This document shows, in pieces, positions 1 to 7,581 of a DNA stretch of 17,523 bases. The notes beneath the pieces were generated by a model. The model was given only the letters and a program-made list of their open reading frames with translations, was not told the origin of the DNA and made no database searches. Origin of the DNA: Coriobacteriia bacterium (GTDB lineage: Bacteria > Actinomycetota > Coriobacteriia > Coriobacteriales > UBA8131); assembly GCA_009781535.1 (NCBI GenBank), contig WQXX01000008.1, positions 1-17,523 on the forward strand, given 5' to 3'. Each line of letters opens with the position of its first letter. Position 1 is the first letter of the stretch. The position numbers were made by a program, and so were the translations under genes.

Positions 1-130
1 AAAACTGCGCTCATACATCATATCGCAAGTGCAGTACGAAGATACGCAAGTTGATGGATAGACTGCTGCGCCTGCTCCCAACAGCATGGCAGTCCGAGTA
101 AGCGATCTGCCGTGATTTTATTATAAAAAT
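1..130. other. left edge, no supported gene
   Basis: No gene is supported here. On the plus strand an open frame entering from the left edge ends at a TAA at 99-101, and another ends at a TAG at 59-61; either could be the tail of a gene lying mostly outside the window. On the minus strand an ATG at 87 opens a frame that runs off the edge, but it has no ribosome binding site. A six-base inverted repeat, GACTGC (61-66) with GCAGTC (89-94), could form a hairpin. Nothing decides between these readings. Confidence 0.2.
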
Positions 131-157
131 GAGAGGGAGGATCAACCACTCCCTCTC
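131..157 (-). terminator. Rho-independent terminator of the NrfD operon
   Basis: Perfect 9-bp inverted repeat GAGAGGGAG (131-139) / CTCCCTCTC (149-157) with a 9-nt loop. Read on the minus strand, the hairpin is followed by a T-rich stretch (complement of 117-130). It lies 25 nt beyond the NrfD stop codon. The plus-strand side has no T tract, so the direction is clear. It closes the minus-strand operon and implies that no catalytic subunit is co-transcribed downstream. Confidence 0.8.
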
Positions 158-182
158 ATCACTCATTCAGGTGTAACAGTAA

Positions 183-1172
183 TTACGAGAACAGCTTGGC
201 AATGGCATCGCCCACATAGTCGGCATGCAAGCCAGCGAGCAACATCAGGAACCGCAGCGTGCAGCCTCCGATTAAAGCGCCGATAGCGCCGATCAGCCCA
301 AGGCCAATGCCTTTCTTACCCTCATCCTCTGCCGACTCTTTCTTAAGCTTGAGCAATCCGAGAATGGCAAATGCTAAAGGAACCACCAAGCCTATGGCGA
401 CAAGCAGGCCCCAGAAGAGAATCGCCAAAGATCCGGTTGTCAACAAAGCGATCGACTTAGCCGCAGTATCTGCTGCTGCTCCGTCGAGTGATTTTCCTGC
501 AAGCAGTATGAAGACAACGAGGACGATTATCTCAAGGATAACCAGAATAACGGTGGAGGTCTCAAGGAATTTATGAGACTTCAGCGTCAGTTTTTCCTTC
601 TTTGCATTAAAGACTGAAACGAGAATCACAAAGGCGACGCCGGTATCAAAGGCTGATACGGTAAACAGCAAGGGGAGCAACCACGTGTTCCACAGAGGGA
701 TACCGGGAGCCGACATGAGCAGAATACCGGTATAAACCGCAACTCCTACACCCAGCAGTATACCAACTACCGCGAGTATAAGGCTGATGCTGCCGAAGGT
801 CTTTTTAAGTCCGTCTTTATCTTTGGCAATGAGGTTAACGATCTTTTCAGTCTTCAGCAATGCTGTGATCAAGAAGATGATGACGGCGGCAAACAAGAGC
901 CATGCGCCAATGGTCATCCATGAGGTAAAGTTGCTGAAGCTTTGCCATAACATCAAGCCGCGAAGTGGGTATATCAGTTCTGTGACGAGGAGCAGAAGAC
1001 CGATGATGAGGGCAAAAGTCGCTCCCCACATCGCTCCGGCGATCGTCTTTTTGTTACTATCCTTATCAAGCAGGGTCAGAACTCCTGCTGCGACAAAGGC
1101 GCCTGCTCCCATGCCGCCGAGGAAAAGGTACAGCGCAGGCTGCCAACTCCAAACAAATTGTAAACTTTCCAT
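183..1172 (-). CDS. nrfD: NrfD/PsrC-family membrane subunit of a respiratory oxidoreductase
   Basis: A 329-residue, strongly hydrophobic protein with about eight or nine membrane segments. The first begins near residue 13 (ALYLFLGGMGAGAF), a glycine-rich first helix typical of the NrfD/PsrC/DmsC superfamily. These subunits hold no haem in the NrfD/PsrC branch and exchange electrons between the quinone pool and an iron-sulfur partner on the outer face. The start is supported by AAGGAG six bases upstream. The partner 4Fe-4S gene ends 58 nt upstream on the same strand, the usual B-C order. A terminator follows directly and no molybdopterin catalytic (A) subunit is present in the window. The family is certain; the substrate (polysulfide, nitrite, sulfoxide or other) cannot be read from this subunit. 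Confidence 0.9.
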   Translation of the reverse strand: MESLQFVWSWQPALYLFLGGMGAGAFVAAGVLTLLDKDSNKKTIAGAMWGATFALIIGLLLLVTELIYPLRGLMLWQSFSNFTSWMTIGAWLLFAAVIIFLITALLKTEKIVNLIAKDKDGLKKTFGSISLILAVVGILLGVGVAVYTGILLMSAPGIPLWNTWLLPLLFTVSAFDTGVAFVILVSVFNAKKEKLTLKSHKFLETSTVILVILEIIVLVVFILLAGKSLDGAAADTAAKSIALLTTGSLAILFWGLLVAIGLVVPLAFAILGLLKLKKESAEDEGKKGIGLGLIGAIGALIGGCTLRFLMLLAGLHADYVGDAIAKLFS

Positions 1173-1230
1173 CCGATCTCCTTATTCAATAGTCAACGAC
1201 GAACTGCTTCTTGAATCCTGTTTCCAGTCC

Positions 1231-1857
1231 CTACGCGAGCAGGAAAGAAGGATTTGTCGGTGCATCGAGGCGCTTTGCGTTGCGGAACTTAGCCTCGAGT
1301 TCTTTCATTTCTCCGTAATTCAAAGCGCCGAATTCACAGGCTTTTGCGCAATTTGGTTGCTCGCCAGCAGCAACTCCTGCGCCGATGCAGCAGTCACACT
1401 TGTCCATTCCGTCAGAAGTGTACTTGGGGACCGCAAAAGGACAGGCAAAGTAGCAATACTTGCATCCGATGCAGCGATCCTGATCGACAACGACTATCCC
1501 GTCATCCCTTTTTGTGATTGCGCCAGCCGGGCACGCCTGTGCGCACGATGGGTTCTCGCAATGCATACAAGAAGTGGTTACATAAACGTCTTTAGCGCCT
1601 TCACGCTTGTACGCAGTGATCTTGCGTCGAGCCGGGAGGTTTTGCGGGGTCTTATTGGCTTTACGGCATGCGTTGACACATTTCAGGCAATTAGTGCACT
1701 TGGAAGCTTCTACCAAGAAACCGTACTGTTTGTCTCCTGGAGCTGCAAAAGCTTCTTTTTCGTTGTTGAGAAAGCTACCTCCTGCCACCAATGCCGCACC
1801 AGCAACGAGGCCTCCCTTAATGAGGGAGCGCCGTGACACATGTGTTGTTTCGTTCAT
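1231..1857 (-). CDS. Tat-exported 4Fe-4S dicluster electron-transfer subunit (PsrB/NrfC/DmsB type)
   Basis: A 208-residue protein. The N-terminus carries a twin-arginine signal (SRRSLIKGG, residues 8-16), a hydrophobic stretch and a likely AFA-A cleavage site near residue 38. Four cysteine groups follow: CTNCLKCVNAC (54-64), CMHCENPSCAQAC, CIGCKYCYFAC and CDCC plus CAKAC. This is the normal set for four 4Fe-4S clusters. It would pass electrons between the NrfD subunit and a catalytic or acceptor protein outside the membrane. I chose the ATG at 1857 over an ATG 63 bases upstream, because GGAGG sits just before 1857 and the Tat motif then falls at the very N-terminus. The spacer is short (3 nt). 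The ATG overlaps the TGA of a possible small ORF as ATGA. Confidence 0.9.
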   Translation of the reverse strand: MNETTHVSRRSLIKGGLVAGAALVAGGSFLNNEKEAFAAPGDKQYGFLVEASKCTNCLKCVNACRKANKTPQNLPARRKITAYKREGAKDVYVTTSCMHCENPSCAQACPAGAITKRDDGIVVVDQDRCIGCKYCYFACPFAVPKYTSDGMDKCDCCIGAGVAAGEQPNCAKACEFGALNYGEMKELEAKFRNAKRLDAPTNPSFLLA

Positions 1858-2081
1858 GATCCTCCAATCTTTCCCGTCCAAAACCACCAGGAAATCGACC
1901 TGATGGTTATGGTGATGCACAGCTTATCTACTTGGATCTCTACGAAGGCTGCCTCTGGACTCACCTTACTTGAATCGTTTATCGTCCGCGCCACCCGTAC
2001 GAAGAAACCATTGTTCGGAGTGTAGACAAAGACCTGTTTATTGTCAAGGGCTTCCCGACCCTTCGAAAACCGCTCTAACAC
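1854..2081 (-). CDS. possible small ORF coupled between rhodanese and Fe-S genes
   Basis: A 75-codon open frame fills the gap between the rhodanese-like gene and the Fe-S gene. It begins with GTG (2081), overlapping the upstream TAG as GTGTTAG, and ends in an ATGA overlap with the Fe-S start at 1857. Both junctions look like translational coupling. The composition is protein-like (for example VYTPNNGFFVRVARTIND) with an aromatic, hydrophobic C-terminus (SISWWFWTGK). I recognise no family. There is no good ribosome binding site ahead of the GTG. It could be a real small protein, a decayed gene remnant, or chance. Confidence 0.35.
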   Translation of the reverse strand: MLERFSKGREALDNKQVFVYTPNNGFFVRVARTINDSSKVSPEAAFVEIQVDKLCITITIRSISWWFWTGKIGGS

Positions 2082-2605
2082 CAGGGGATATCGTGCTCTT
2101 CCACCTCAAAGCCGGCAGCTTTCCAGGCAGCTATTCCCCCCTCGAGCATCCTGATATTTGCCGGGTCAAAGCCCAGCTCGATAAGGAGACCATAGAGTTG
2201 AGAGAGCTCGCGCGCATCTGAGGCAAGGAATACCACCATCCTGTTTCGAGGTATCTCAGCTTGGCGGCGCTCCACAAACCTTAACGGAAGATTCAACGCT
2301 CCAGGAACACTGCCTGATGAGTACTCAGGGTAGGTTCGAGTATCAAATACACGGCAGGATTGATTCTGCATCAGTTCCTTTAAAGCGACCGGACTGATCA
2401 TGTTTACCGCAGGTATCTCAACAACGGGCAAATCAATACCATTGTTCCCAGAATTAGGATCCTCTCCATTTATTGGGTCATCAGGCCCGTCCGGTGGGGG
2501 AGAACAGGAAGTGCAAGCAGCACAAGATGTAAGAACGCAGGTACTTGCCAGCGTTATTGCCAGAAGAGCTATCAACAGGATTTTTCCAATGCTTTGTTGC
2601 GCCAT
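2075..2605 (-). CDS. rhodanese-fold lipoprotein lacking the catalytic cysteine
   Basis: A 176-residue protein. Residues 1-28 are a lipoprotein signal with lipobox LTSC, the lipidated Cys being residue 28. A Cys- and Pro-rich linker follows, then a single rhodanese domain over about the last 105 residues, with the typical DTR, EY, PGALNLP, GF and GGIAAWKAAGF landmarks. In active rhodaneses the loop after the central strand reads roughly VVYCxSGxRS. Here it reads VVFLASDARE, so the persulfide-forming Cys is Leu. The protein ends in a lone Cys (IPWC). It is probably surface-anchored. Its position upstream of PsrB- and PsrC-like genes suggests a role in sulfur or polysulfide handling, perhaps binding rather than catalysis. 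A plausible ribosome binding site (AGGAA) lies about 12 bases before the ATG. Confidence 0.8.
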   Translation of the reverse strand: MAQQSIGKILLIALLAITLASTCVLTSCAACTSCSPPPDGPDDPINGEDPNSGNNGIDLPVVEIPAVNMISPVALKELMQNQSCRVFDTRTYPEYSSGSVPGALNLPLRFVERRQAEIPRNRMVVFLASDARELSQLYGLLIELGFDPANIRMLEGGIAAWKAAGFEVEEHDIPWC

Positions 2606-2879
2606 TTTGCAGAGTTCCTAACGCTTTTTGGATACTACGTTGCTATTGTAACTCATCAGACCTAAGCCCTGATTCAGATTGACATGAGAACAAGTCCAGC
2701 GTACCATTTCAACCACAGGAAATCATGATTTTCCCTGTTTGCTCACGGCTTGATAGAGTCAACCAAGGTACCAGAAACAATAGTTCTACCTTAGAGATCA
2801 GCTCGGAGAAAACCGGAGAGCAAGGCTGCACGTTATACCATTTGTGATCGTACTGGCAACTCGTTAACAAGGAGCTTTC
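2606..2879. other. divergent intergenic region
   Basis: These 274 bases separate the minus-strand sulfur/NrfD operon from the plus-strand copper operon and must hold both promoters. The clearest structure is a perfect 12-bp palindrome, AAATCATGATTT (2720-2731), extended imperfectly to CAGG...CCCTG (2716-2737). No convincing -35/-10 pair stands out. No CopY-type operator (TACA-N2-TGTA) was seen. Confidence 0.4.
2720..2731. promoter_or_regulatory. palindrome, possible operator
   Basis: Perfect palindrome AAATCATGATTT near the middle of the divergent intergenic region, flanked by imperfect extensions (CAGG on the left, CCCTG on the right). It has the form of a dimeric regulator site and could serve either operon. 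No regulator gene lies next to it, so the assignment is a guess. Confidence 0.3.
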
Positions 2880-3896
2880 TTGGTAGACAAGCAGAAAACG
2901 ATAAAGCTGAAAGTCTCTGGTATGACATGCAACGCTTGCGAGCAGCGTATCGAAAATATCCTTGCCAAGCAGCAGGGAGTGTGCGAGAGTCGGGCTGATT
3001 ACTCAAAGGACACGGTTGAGATTGTCTATGATGACGCAACCTTCGACCTTAACCTCATCTTACAAGCGCTGGAAGCATCGCACTATCCGGTTGTTCCCGA
3101 TACGGTCGATACCCGAAAAAAAATCAGGCAATGGATTGAGATTGTGCTCATCCTCGCAGGTACGGTACTCGTGTATTTCCTGGTAAAAGGCACCGGTGTA
3201 TTCAACAAATTTGATCTGGCAGAACAGAATATGGCGCTTCCGGTGTTATTCCTGATTGGTGTGATGACCTCTGTTCACTGTATTTCGATGTGCGGAGGGA
3301 TCAACATCTCTCAGTGTGCTGGTGCGAAAGTAGCCAATCCAGCAAGCAAGTGGCAGAAGTTGTTGCCGAGCGCCTTGTACAACGGTGGACGGATAATCTC
3401 ATACACAGTCATCGGTGGTATCGTGGGCGCCATCGGCTCGGTTATTATGCCATCAGGAACATTTCGGGGCGTGATAACCATAGTTGCAGGCGTCTTCATG
3501 CTGTTCATGGGCTTGAACATGCTCAATCTCTTCCCCTTCTTGCGCAAGCTGATACCGCATTTACCTAAAAAGCTTACAAAGGAAGTAACAAAGAGGAAAC
3601 TGGGAAAAGGCCCCTTTGTTGTAGGTCTGTTAAATGGGTTTTTACCATGCGGCCCTCTTCAAGCCATGCAACTGTATGCTTTATCGACTGGCAGCTTTCT
3701 CATGGGTGCGCTATCCATGTTCCTGTTTTGTACGGGCACGGTACCATTGATGTTTGTGCTTGGCGCCGTCAGCTCTTTTCTAAGTATGAAATTTACTAAT
3801 GTTATGATGAAGGTGTGTGCGTTTCTGGTAATACTTCTTGGCTTCATCATGCTCAACAGCGGTTTGGTCTTATCAGGTATTAATCCGCCGTTTTGA
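2880..3896 (+). CDS. HMA-domain plus DsbD-like/TauE-SafE-type membrane protein, copper operon
   Basis: A 338-residue fusion. Residues 8-72 form a heavy-metal-associated domain with the metal loop GMTCNAC (Cys17, Cys20). After a single helix near 86-105 comes a six- or seven-helix membrane domain with SVHCISMCGG and GLLNGFLPCGPLQAM, signatures of the DsbD-like transmembrane family often annotated as sulfite exporter TauE/SafE or UreH-like. Members fused to HMA domains occur beside copper ATPases and are thought to move metal or reductant across the membrane. The start is TTG at 2880, supported by AAGGAG five bases upstream. It is first in a four-gene operon; the next gene starts 19 nt after the stop. 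The transported species is not established. Confidence 0.85.
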   Translation: MVDKQKTIKLKVSGMTCNACEQRIENILAKQQGVCESRADYSKDTVEIVYDDATFDLNLILQALEASHYPVVPDTVDTRKKIRQWIEIVLILAGTVLVYFLVKGTGVFNKFDLAEQNMALPVLFLIGVMTSVHCISMCGGINISQCAGAKVANPASKWQKLLPSALYNGGRIISYTVIGGIVGAIGSVIMPSGTFRGVITIVAGVFMLFMGLNMLNLFPFLRKLIPHLPKKLTKEVTKRKLGKGPFVVGLLNGFLPCGPLQAMQLYALSTGSFLMGALSMFLFCTGTVPLMFVLGAVSSFLSMKFTNVMMKVCAFLVILLGFIMLNSGLVLSGINPPF

Positions 3897-3915
3897 GTTA
3901 TCAGGAGGATAAGAG

Positions 3916-4800
3916 ATGAAAACAAATGTGACTAGTACGACATCAATAAGACAAACAGGATGGCAGAACATGAGAAGAATCATCATATCTCTGGGTTTGA
4001 TCATGGTTTTAGTTTTGCCAGCAAGCGGCTGCAAAGGTTCTAGCTTAGGCGGGGCATACGAGAACCCAGCTACAATCGAAGGCAACATCCAGACCGTCGC
4101 CACAACCTTTCTGGCTAACAGCTATGCTCCCATAACCGTGCAGGTGGGTATCCCGGTTAAATGGACGATACTGATACGTGAAGAGAACCTGAACAGTTGC
4201 AACAACGAGATACTGATCCCCGAATACGACATCGACAAGAAGTTAACAGCCGGAGAGAATATCGTCGAATTCATACCAACCAAGGTGGGAACTTTTTCCT
4301 ATAGTTGCTGGATGGGGATGATCTACAGCCGTATCACAGTTGTTGAGAATCTGTCCAATGGAAGCACAAGCGACCTAGATTCAGGCTCACCCAATAACCA
4401 AACCGTGACTCCTCGCACGGTTTTAGTTGCAACGGTTAGTGGAGGTCAAGCTACTGTCCAGATAAAAATCGGCGAAGTAGGGTATGGGTATTCGCCCAAC
4501 GTTGTGATTGTACAAAAGGACGTGCCGACAGATTTTGTATTTACGATAATTAACCCATCATGTGCGACTGACGTCGTGTTTCCGCAGATGAGAAAAAGCA
4601 TCGATCTAACCAAGAACAACATAGTTACCGTGACTCCCCAAAAAGATTTTACCATCGAATGTTCGATGCAGATGTATGGCTTCTTTGTCTTGGTGGTTGA
4701 CGACGTCAAAGGATCTGAAGTCGACAGGCTTTTAAGGGACATAGAGAACAACCCAGCCAAATACATGTATTTCAATGCGGATGGCGACTGCGGGTGTTGA
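3916..4800 (+). CDS. tandem cupredoxin-like lipoprotein
   Basis: A 294-residue surface lipoprotein. A basic N-terminus and hydrophobic core end at a slightly non-standard lipobox, ASGC (Cys39). Two cupredoxin-like beta domains follow, at about 55-145 and 170-262. Each carries a Cys on one loop and a Cys-x-Met-x-Met cluster on the last strand: Cys95 with CWMGM (131-135), and Cys216 with CSMQM (249-253). Such Cys/Met sites suit Cu(I). A short helix follows and the protein ends in CGC, a third thiol pair. AGGAGG seven bases before 3916 fixes the start, although ATG at codon 19 would look like a more usual signal-peptide start. Next to CopA and CopZ it is best read as an extracellular copper buffer or acceptor. 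Confidence 0.8.
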   Translation: MKTNVTSTTSIRQTGWQNMRRIIISLGLIMVLVLPASGCKGSSLGGAYENPATIEGNIQTVATTFLANSYAPITVQVGIPVKWTILIREENLNSCNNEILIPEYDIDKKLTAGENIVEFIPTKVGTFSYSCWMGMIYSRITVVENLSNGSTSDLDSGSPNNQTVTPRTVLVATVSGGQATVQIKIGEVGYGYSPNVVIVQKDVPTDFVFTIINPSCATDVVFPQMRKSIDLTKNNIVTVTPQKDFTIECSMQMYGFFVLVVDDVKGSEVDRLLRDIENNPAKYMYFNADGDCGC

Positions 4801-4847
4801 TTGCGTAGCTTAATGTGGATGGCGACTGCGGGTGTTGATTGCGTAGC
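4772..4847 (+). repeat. 38-bp direct tandem duplication
   Basis: Two adjacent 38-bp units, 4772-4809 and 4810-4847, differ at only two positions; the last 31 bases are identical. The first unit contains the C-terminal codons (DGDCGC) and the TGA stop of the cupredoxin gene. The second lies in the untranslated gap before copA. As 38 is not a multiple of three, the copy changes frame. It looks like a slipped-strand duplication and accounts for about half of the 79-nt spacer. Confidence 0.95.
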
Positions 4848-4879
4848 GAATTTGGGAGCAACTGGAGGAAGGGGATACC

Positions 4880-7348
4880 TTGGCAAGCAAGACTTTATTG
4901 ATTGAAGGCATGACATGCGCTGCTTGTGCAAAAGCTGTCGAGCGGGCGGTAAAGAAACTGGCGGGCACACAGGATGCGGCGGTAAACCTGGCGACGGAAA
5001 AGCTAGCTATCAGTTTTGACAGTGACAAATTGAGTGTACAAGAGATCCAAGCCGCTGTCGAAAAAGCCGGCTACAAGGCCATCCTTCCTTCTGCAACAAA
5101 GGTGTTTCGGATAGAAGGAATGACATGCGCGGCTTGTTCCAAAGCTGTTGAGCGGGCTTGCCGTAAGATTTCTGACGTAACGAGCGCTGACGTCAATCTG
5201 GCAACGGAGAAACTGACGATCTCTTATGACCTGGAGCTTGTTTCGACAGGGCAGATCAAAGCTGCAGTATCCAAGGCAGGGTATAAAGCAATCGAGGAGG
5301 ACCAGGAAGACGGCAAAGACAAGAAGAAAGATGAAGCGCGCGCCATGAAACGACGGCTCATCGCTTCGATTTGCCTAACGGCGCCTCTCCTGATAATCGC
5401 CATGGGTCCCATGTTGCTGGAGCTGCTTGGAGTCGCTTTGCCTTTGGATCCCATGGACTATCCTTTACCGTATGCCCTGATTCAATTCCTACTATGCACG
5501 CCGGTCATTGTGATAGGGCGGCGATACTTTATTGTGGGGTATCGCAATCTTTTCAAACTGAGCCCCAACATGGACTCACTCATCGCTATTGGAACAACGG
5601 CCTCATACCTATACAGTCTGTACTGCGGTTATCACATCCTCAACGGCAGCCCTCATGTTGAGGTCTATTTCGAGTCAGCGGCTACCATACTCACCCTCAT
5701 CACGCTCGGTAAGTACATGGAAGCCCGCGCCAAAGGCAAGACCTCAGACGCCATCAAAAAGCTGATGGGCTTGGCGCCCAAGCAGGCAGTAGTCATTCGC
5801 GATGGCGTAGAGCAGCAGGTTCTCATTGACGAGGTTGTTGTGGGAGATATCGTTGTTGTGCGGCCTGGAGAGAAGATGCCTGTTGACGGCATCCTGATAG
5901 AAGGCTTAACTTCAGTCGATGAATCGATGCTTACTGGAGAGAGCCTCCCTGTTGAAAAGTCAGTAGGCGACACCGTTATTGGGGCAAGCCTCAATAAGAA
6001 CGGCTTTATTAAATACCGCGCCTCCAAGGTCGGTCAGGATACGACGCTTGCCCAGATCATCAAATTGGTGGAAGAAGCACAAGGGTCAAAGGCTCCTATT
6101 GCCCGCCTGGCTGACGTTGTTTCAGGCTATTTTGTTCCTGTTGTGATAGGGCTGGCTGTTGTTGGTGCAGCTTTATGGTTAATCAGCGGCGAGAGTATCT
6201 CATTTGCGATGACCATCTTTGTCTCTGTGTTGGTCATCGCCTGCCCCTGCGCGCTGGGTCTGGCAACCCCGACTGCTATCATGGTAGGAACAGGAAAGGG
6301 CGCTCAGTACGGCGCTTTGATTAAAAGCAGTGCCGCTCTTGAGACGGCACACAAGATCAAAACTGTTGTCCTGGACAAGACCGGCACCATCACCGAGGGC
6401 AAGCCAAAGGTAACCGATATTCTTCCCAGCGAAGGCTTTGTAGGCCTGCCTGATGACCTCTTGCGCATAGCGGCCTCGTGTGAGAAAGGCAGTGAGCATC
6501 CTTTAGGCGAAGCGATAGCGCATGCAGCTTTCGAGAAGGAGCTTGAGCTGTCAGACGTCGAGTTTTTTGAGGCCATCCCTGGCCACGGCATCTTGGCACG
6601 AATCGATGGTAAAGAGGTGCTGCTGGGCAACCGCAAGCTGCTCGATGACCGCGAAGTCGCATTTGACAACGACTCTCAGGATGCACAACAACTCGCTGAT
6701 GAAGGCAAGACGCCTATGTACGTGGCGATCGACAGGAACTTCGCCGGCATCATTGCCGTTGCCGACACCGTCAAAGAGAGCAGCTTTGTAGCGATAGAGC
6801 GTCTCCATAAACTAGGGATTGCCGTTGCGATGGTCACGGGGGATAACAAAAGGACAGCCAATTCAATAGCTGCTCAGGTGGGGATCGATACGGTTTTAGC
6901 TGAAGTTCTGCCAGAGGACAAAGCCCGCGCAATAAAAGATCTCCAAGCCTCTGGTCAAAAGGTGGCGATGGTCGGCGACGGTATCAATGACGCACCAGCC
7001 CTGGCTCAGGCTGACGTTGGTATGGCAATTGGATCAGGAACCGACGTCTCAATCGCCTCAGCTGATATTGTCCTTATCAAAAACAACCTCAAGGATGTAT
7101 CAACAGTCATCGAATTATCACGAAAGACGATCAGGAATATCAGGCAAAACCTGTTCTGGGCGTTCGCATATAACACCTTGGGGATACCGATAGCCATGGG
7201 CGTCCTCTATCTGTTTGGTGGTCCCTTGCTTAACCCCATGATTGCAGCGCTCGCCATGAGCCTATCCTCGGTTTCTGTAGTAAGCAATGCATTGAGATTA
7301 CGGAACTTCAAACCATCTGATGTGACCCGTTCGAGAAGGAGTGTATGA
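4880..7348 (+). CDS. copA: copper-exporting P1B-1-type ATPase
   Basis: An 822-residue ion pump. Two N-terminal HMA domains each carry GMTCAAC (10-16 and 80-86). Core motifs appear in order: actuator TGES (352-355), transmembrane CPC (455-457), phosphorylation DKTGT (499-503), HP (540-541) and GDGIND (699-704). The helices after the catalytic domain carry AFAYNT and MSLSSVS, the YN and MSS signatures of the Cu(I)-exporting P1B-1 class. It uses ATP to move Cu(I) out of the cytoplasm. The start is TTG at 4880, with GGAGGAAGGGG just upstream; no ATG gives a better reading. The stop overlaps the start region of the CopZ gene, so the two are probably translationally coupled. Length and domain order are standard. 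Confidence 0.96.
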   Translation: MASKTLLIEGMTCAACAKAVERAVKKLAGTQDAAVNLATEKLAISFDSDKLSVQEIQAAVEKAGYKAILPSATKVFRIEGMTCAACSKAVERACRKISDVTSADVNLATEKLTISYDLELVSTGQIKAAVSKAGYKAIEEDQEDGKDKKKDEARAMKRRLIASICLTAPLLIIAMGPMLLELLGVALPLDPMDYPLPYALIQFLLCTPVIVIGRRYFIVGYRNLFKLSPNMDSLIAIGTTASYLYSLYCGYHILNGSPHVEVYFESAATILTLITLGKYMEARAKGKTSDAIKKLMGLAPKQAVVIRDGVEQQVLIDEVVVGDIVVVRPGEKMPVDGILIEGLTSVDESMLTGESLPVEKSVGDTVIGASLNKNGFIKYRASKVGQDTTLAQIIKLVEEAQGSKAPIARLADVVSGYFVPVVIGLAVVGAALWLISGESISFAMTIFVSVLVIACPCALGLATPTAIMVGTGKGAQYGALIKSSAALETAHKIKTVVLDKTGTITEGKPKVTDILPSEGFVGLPDDLLRIAASCEKGSEHPLGEAIAHAAFEKELELSDVEFFEAIPGHGILARIDGKEVLLGNRKLLDDREVAFDNDSQDAQQLADEGKTPMYVAIDRNFAGIIAVADTVKESSFVAIERLHKLGIAVAMVTGDNKRTANSIAAQVGIDTVLAEVLPEDKARAIKDLQASGQKVAMVGDGINDAPALAQADVGMAIGSGTDVSIASADIVLIKNNLKDVSTVIELSRKTIRNIRQNLFWAFAYNTLGIPIAMGVLYLFGGPLLNPMIAALAMSLSSVSVVSNALRLRNFKPSDVTRSRRSV

Positions 7349-7560
7349 TGGCAACAACAAAGGTTCTGATTGATGGAATGTCCTGCCAGCACTGTGTCAG
7401 GCATGTGACCGAGGCTTTGATGGATCTCGATGGCGTCCAATCTGTTGAGGTTTCTCTTGAGGACAAGCACGCGATTATCGAACACGACGATGCTCTTTCC
7501 TTGGATGAATTCGAAGCTGCTATAGCTGATGCTGGTTATGACGTGATACAACCGCAGTGA
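7348..7560 (+). CDS. copZ: CopZ-like copper chaperone
   Basis: A 70-residue single HMA domain with metal loop GMSCQHC (Cys13, Cys16) and the usual beta-alpha-beta-beta-alpha-beta spacing to the end. It carries Cu(I) in the cytoplasm and hands it to the HMA domains of CopA. Two ATGs lie in tandem, at 7345 and 7348. I prefer 7348, because AAGGAG (7336-7341) is six bases away from it but only three from 7345. Either start overlaps the copA TGA. It is the last gene of the copper operon; the next gene converges on it only 21 bp away and no clear terminator is visible between them. Confidence 0.92.
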   Translation: MATTKVLIDGMSCQHCVRHVTEALMDLDGVQSVEVSLEDKHAIIEHDDALSLDEFEAAIADAGYDVIQPQ

Positions 7561-7581
7561 TGCGGTAAAGTTGATAAGAGC

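Noticed and set aside
787..1836. Long plus-strand open frame (349 codons) opposite the NrfD and Fe-S genes
   Set aside because: It is fully antisense to two well-supported genes and shows no family motif; its composition is that of a reverse-frame shadow.
183..2605. Full polysulfide or DMSO reductase operon
   Set aside because: Only B- and C-type subunits are present and a strong terminator follows the C subunit, so a complete reductase cannot be claimed.
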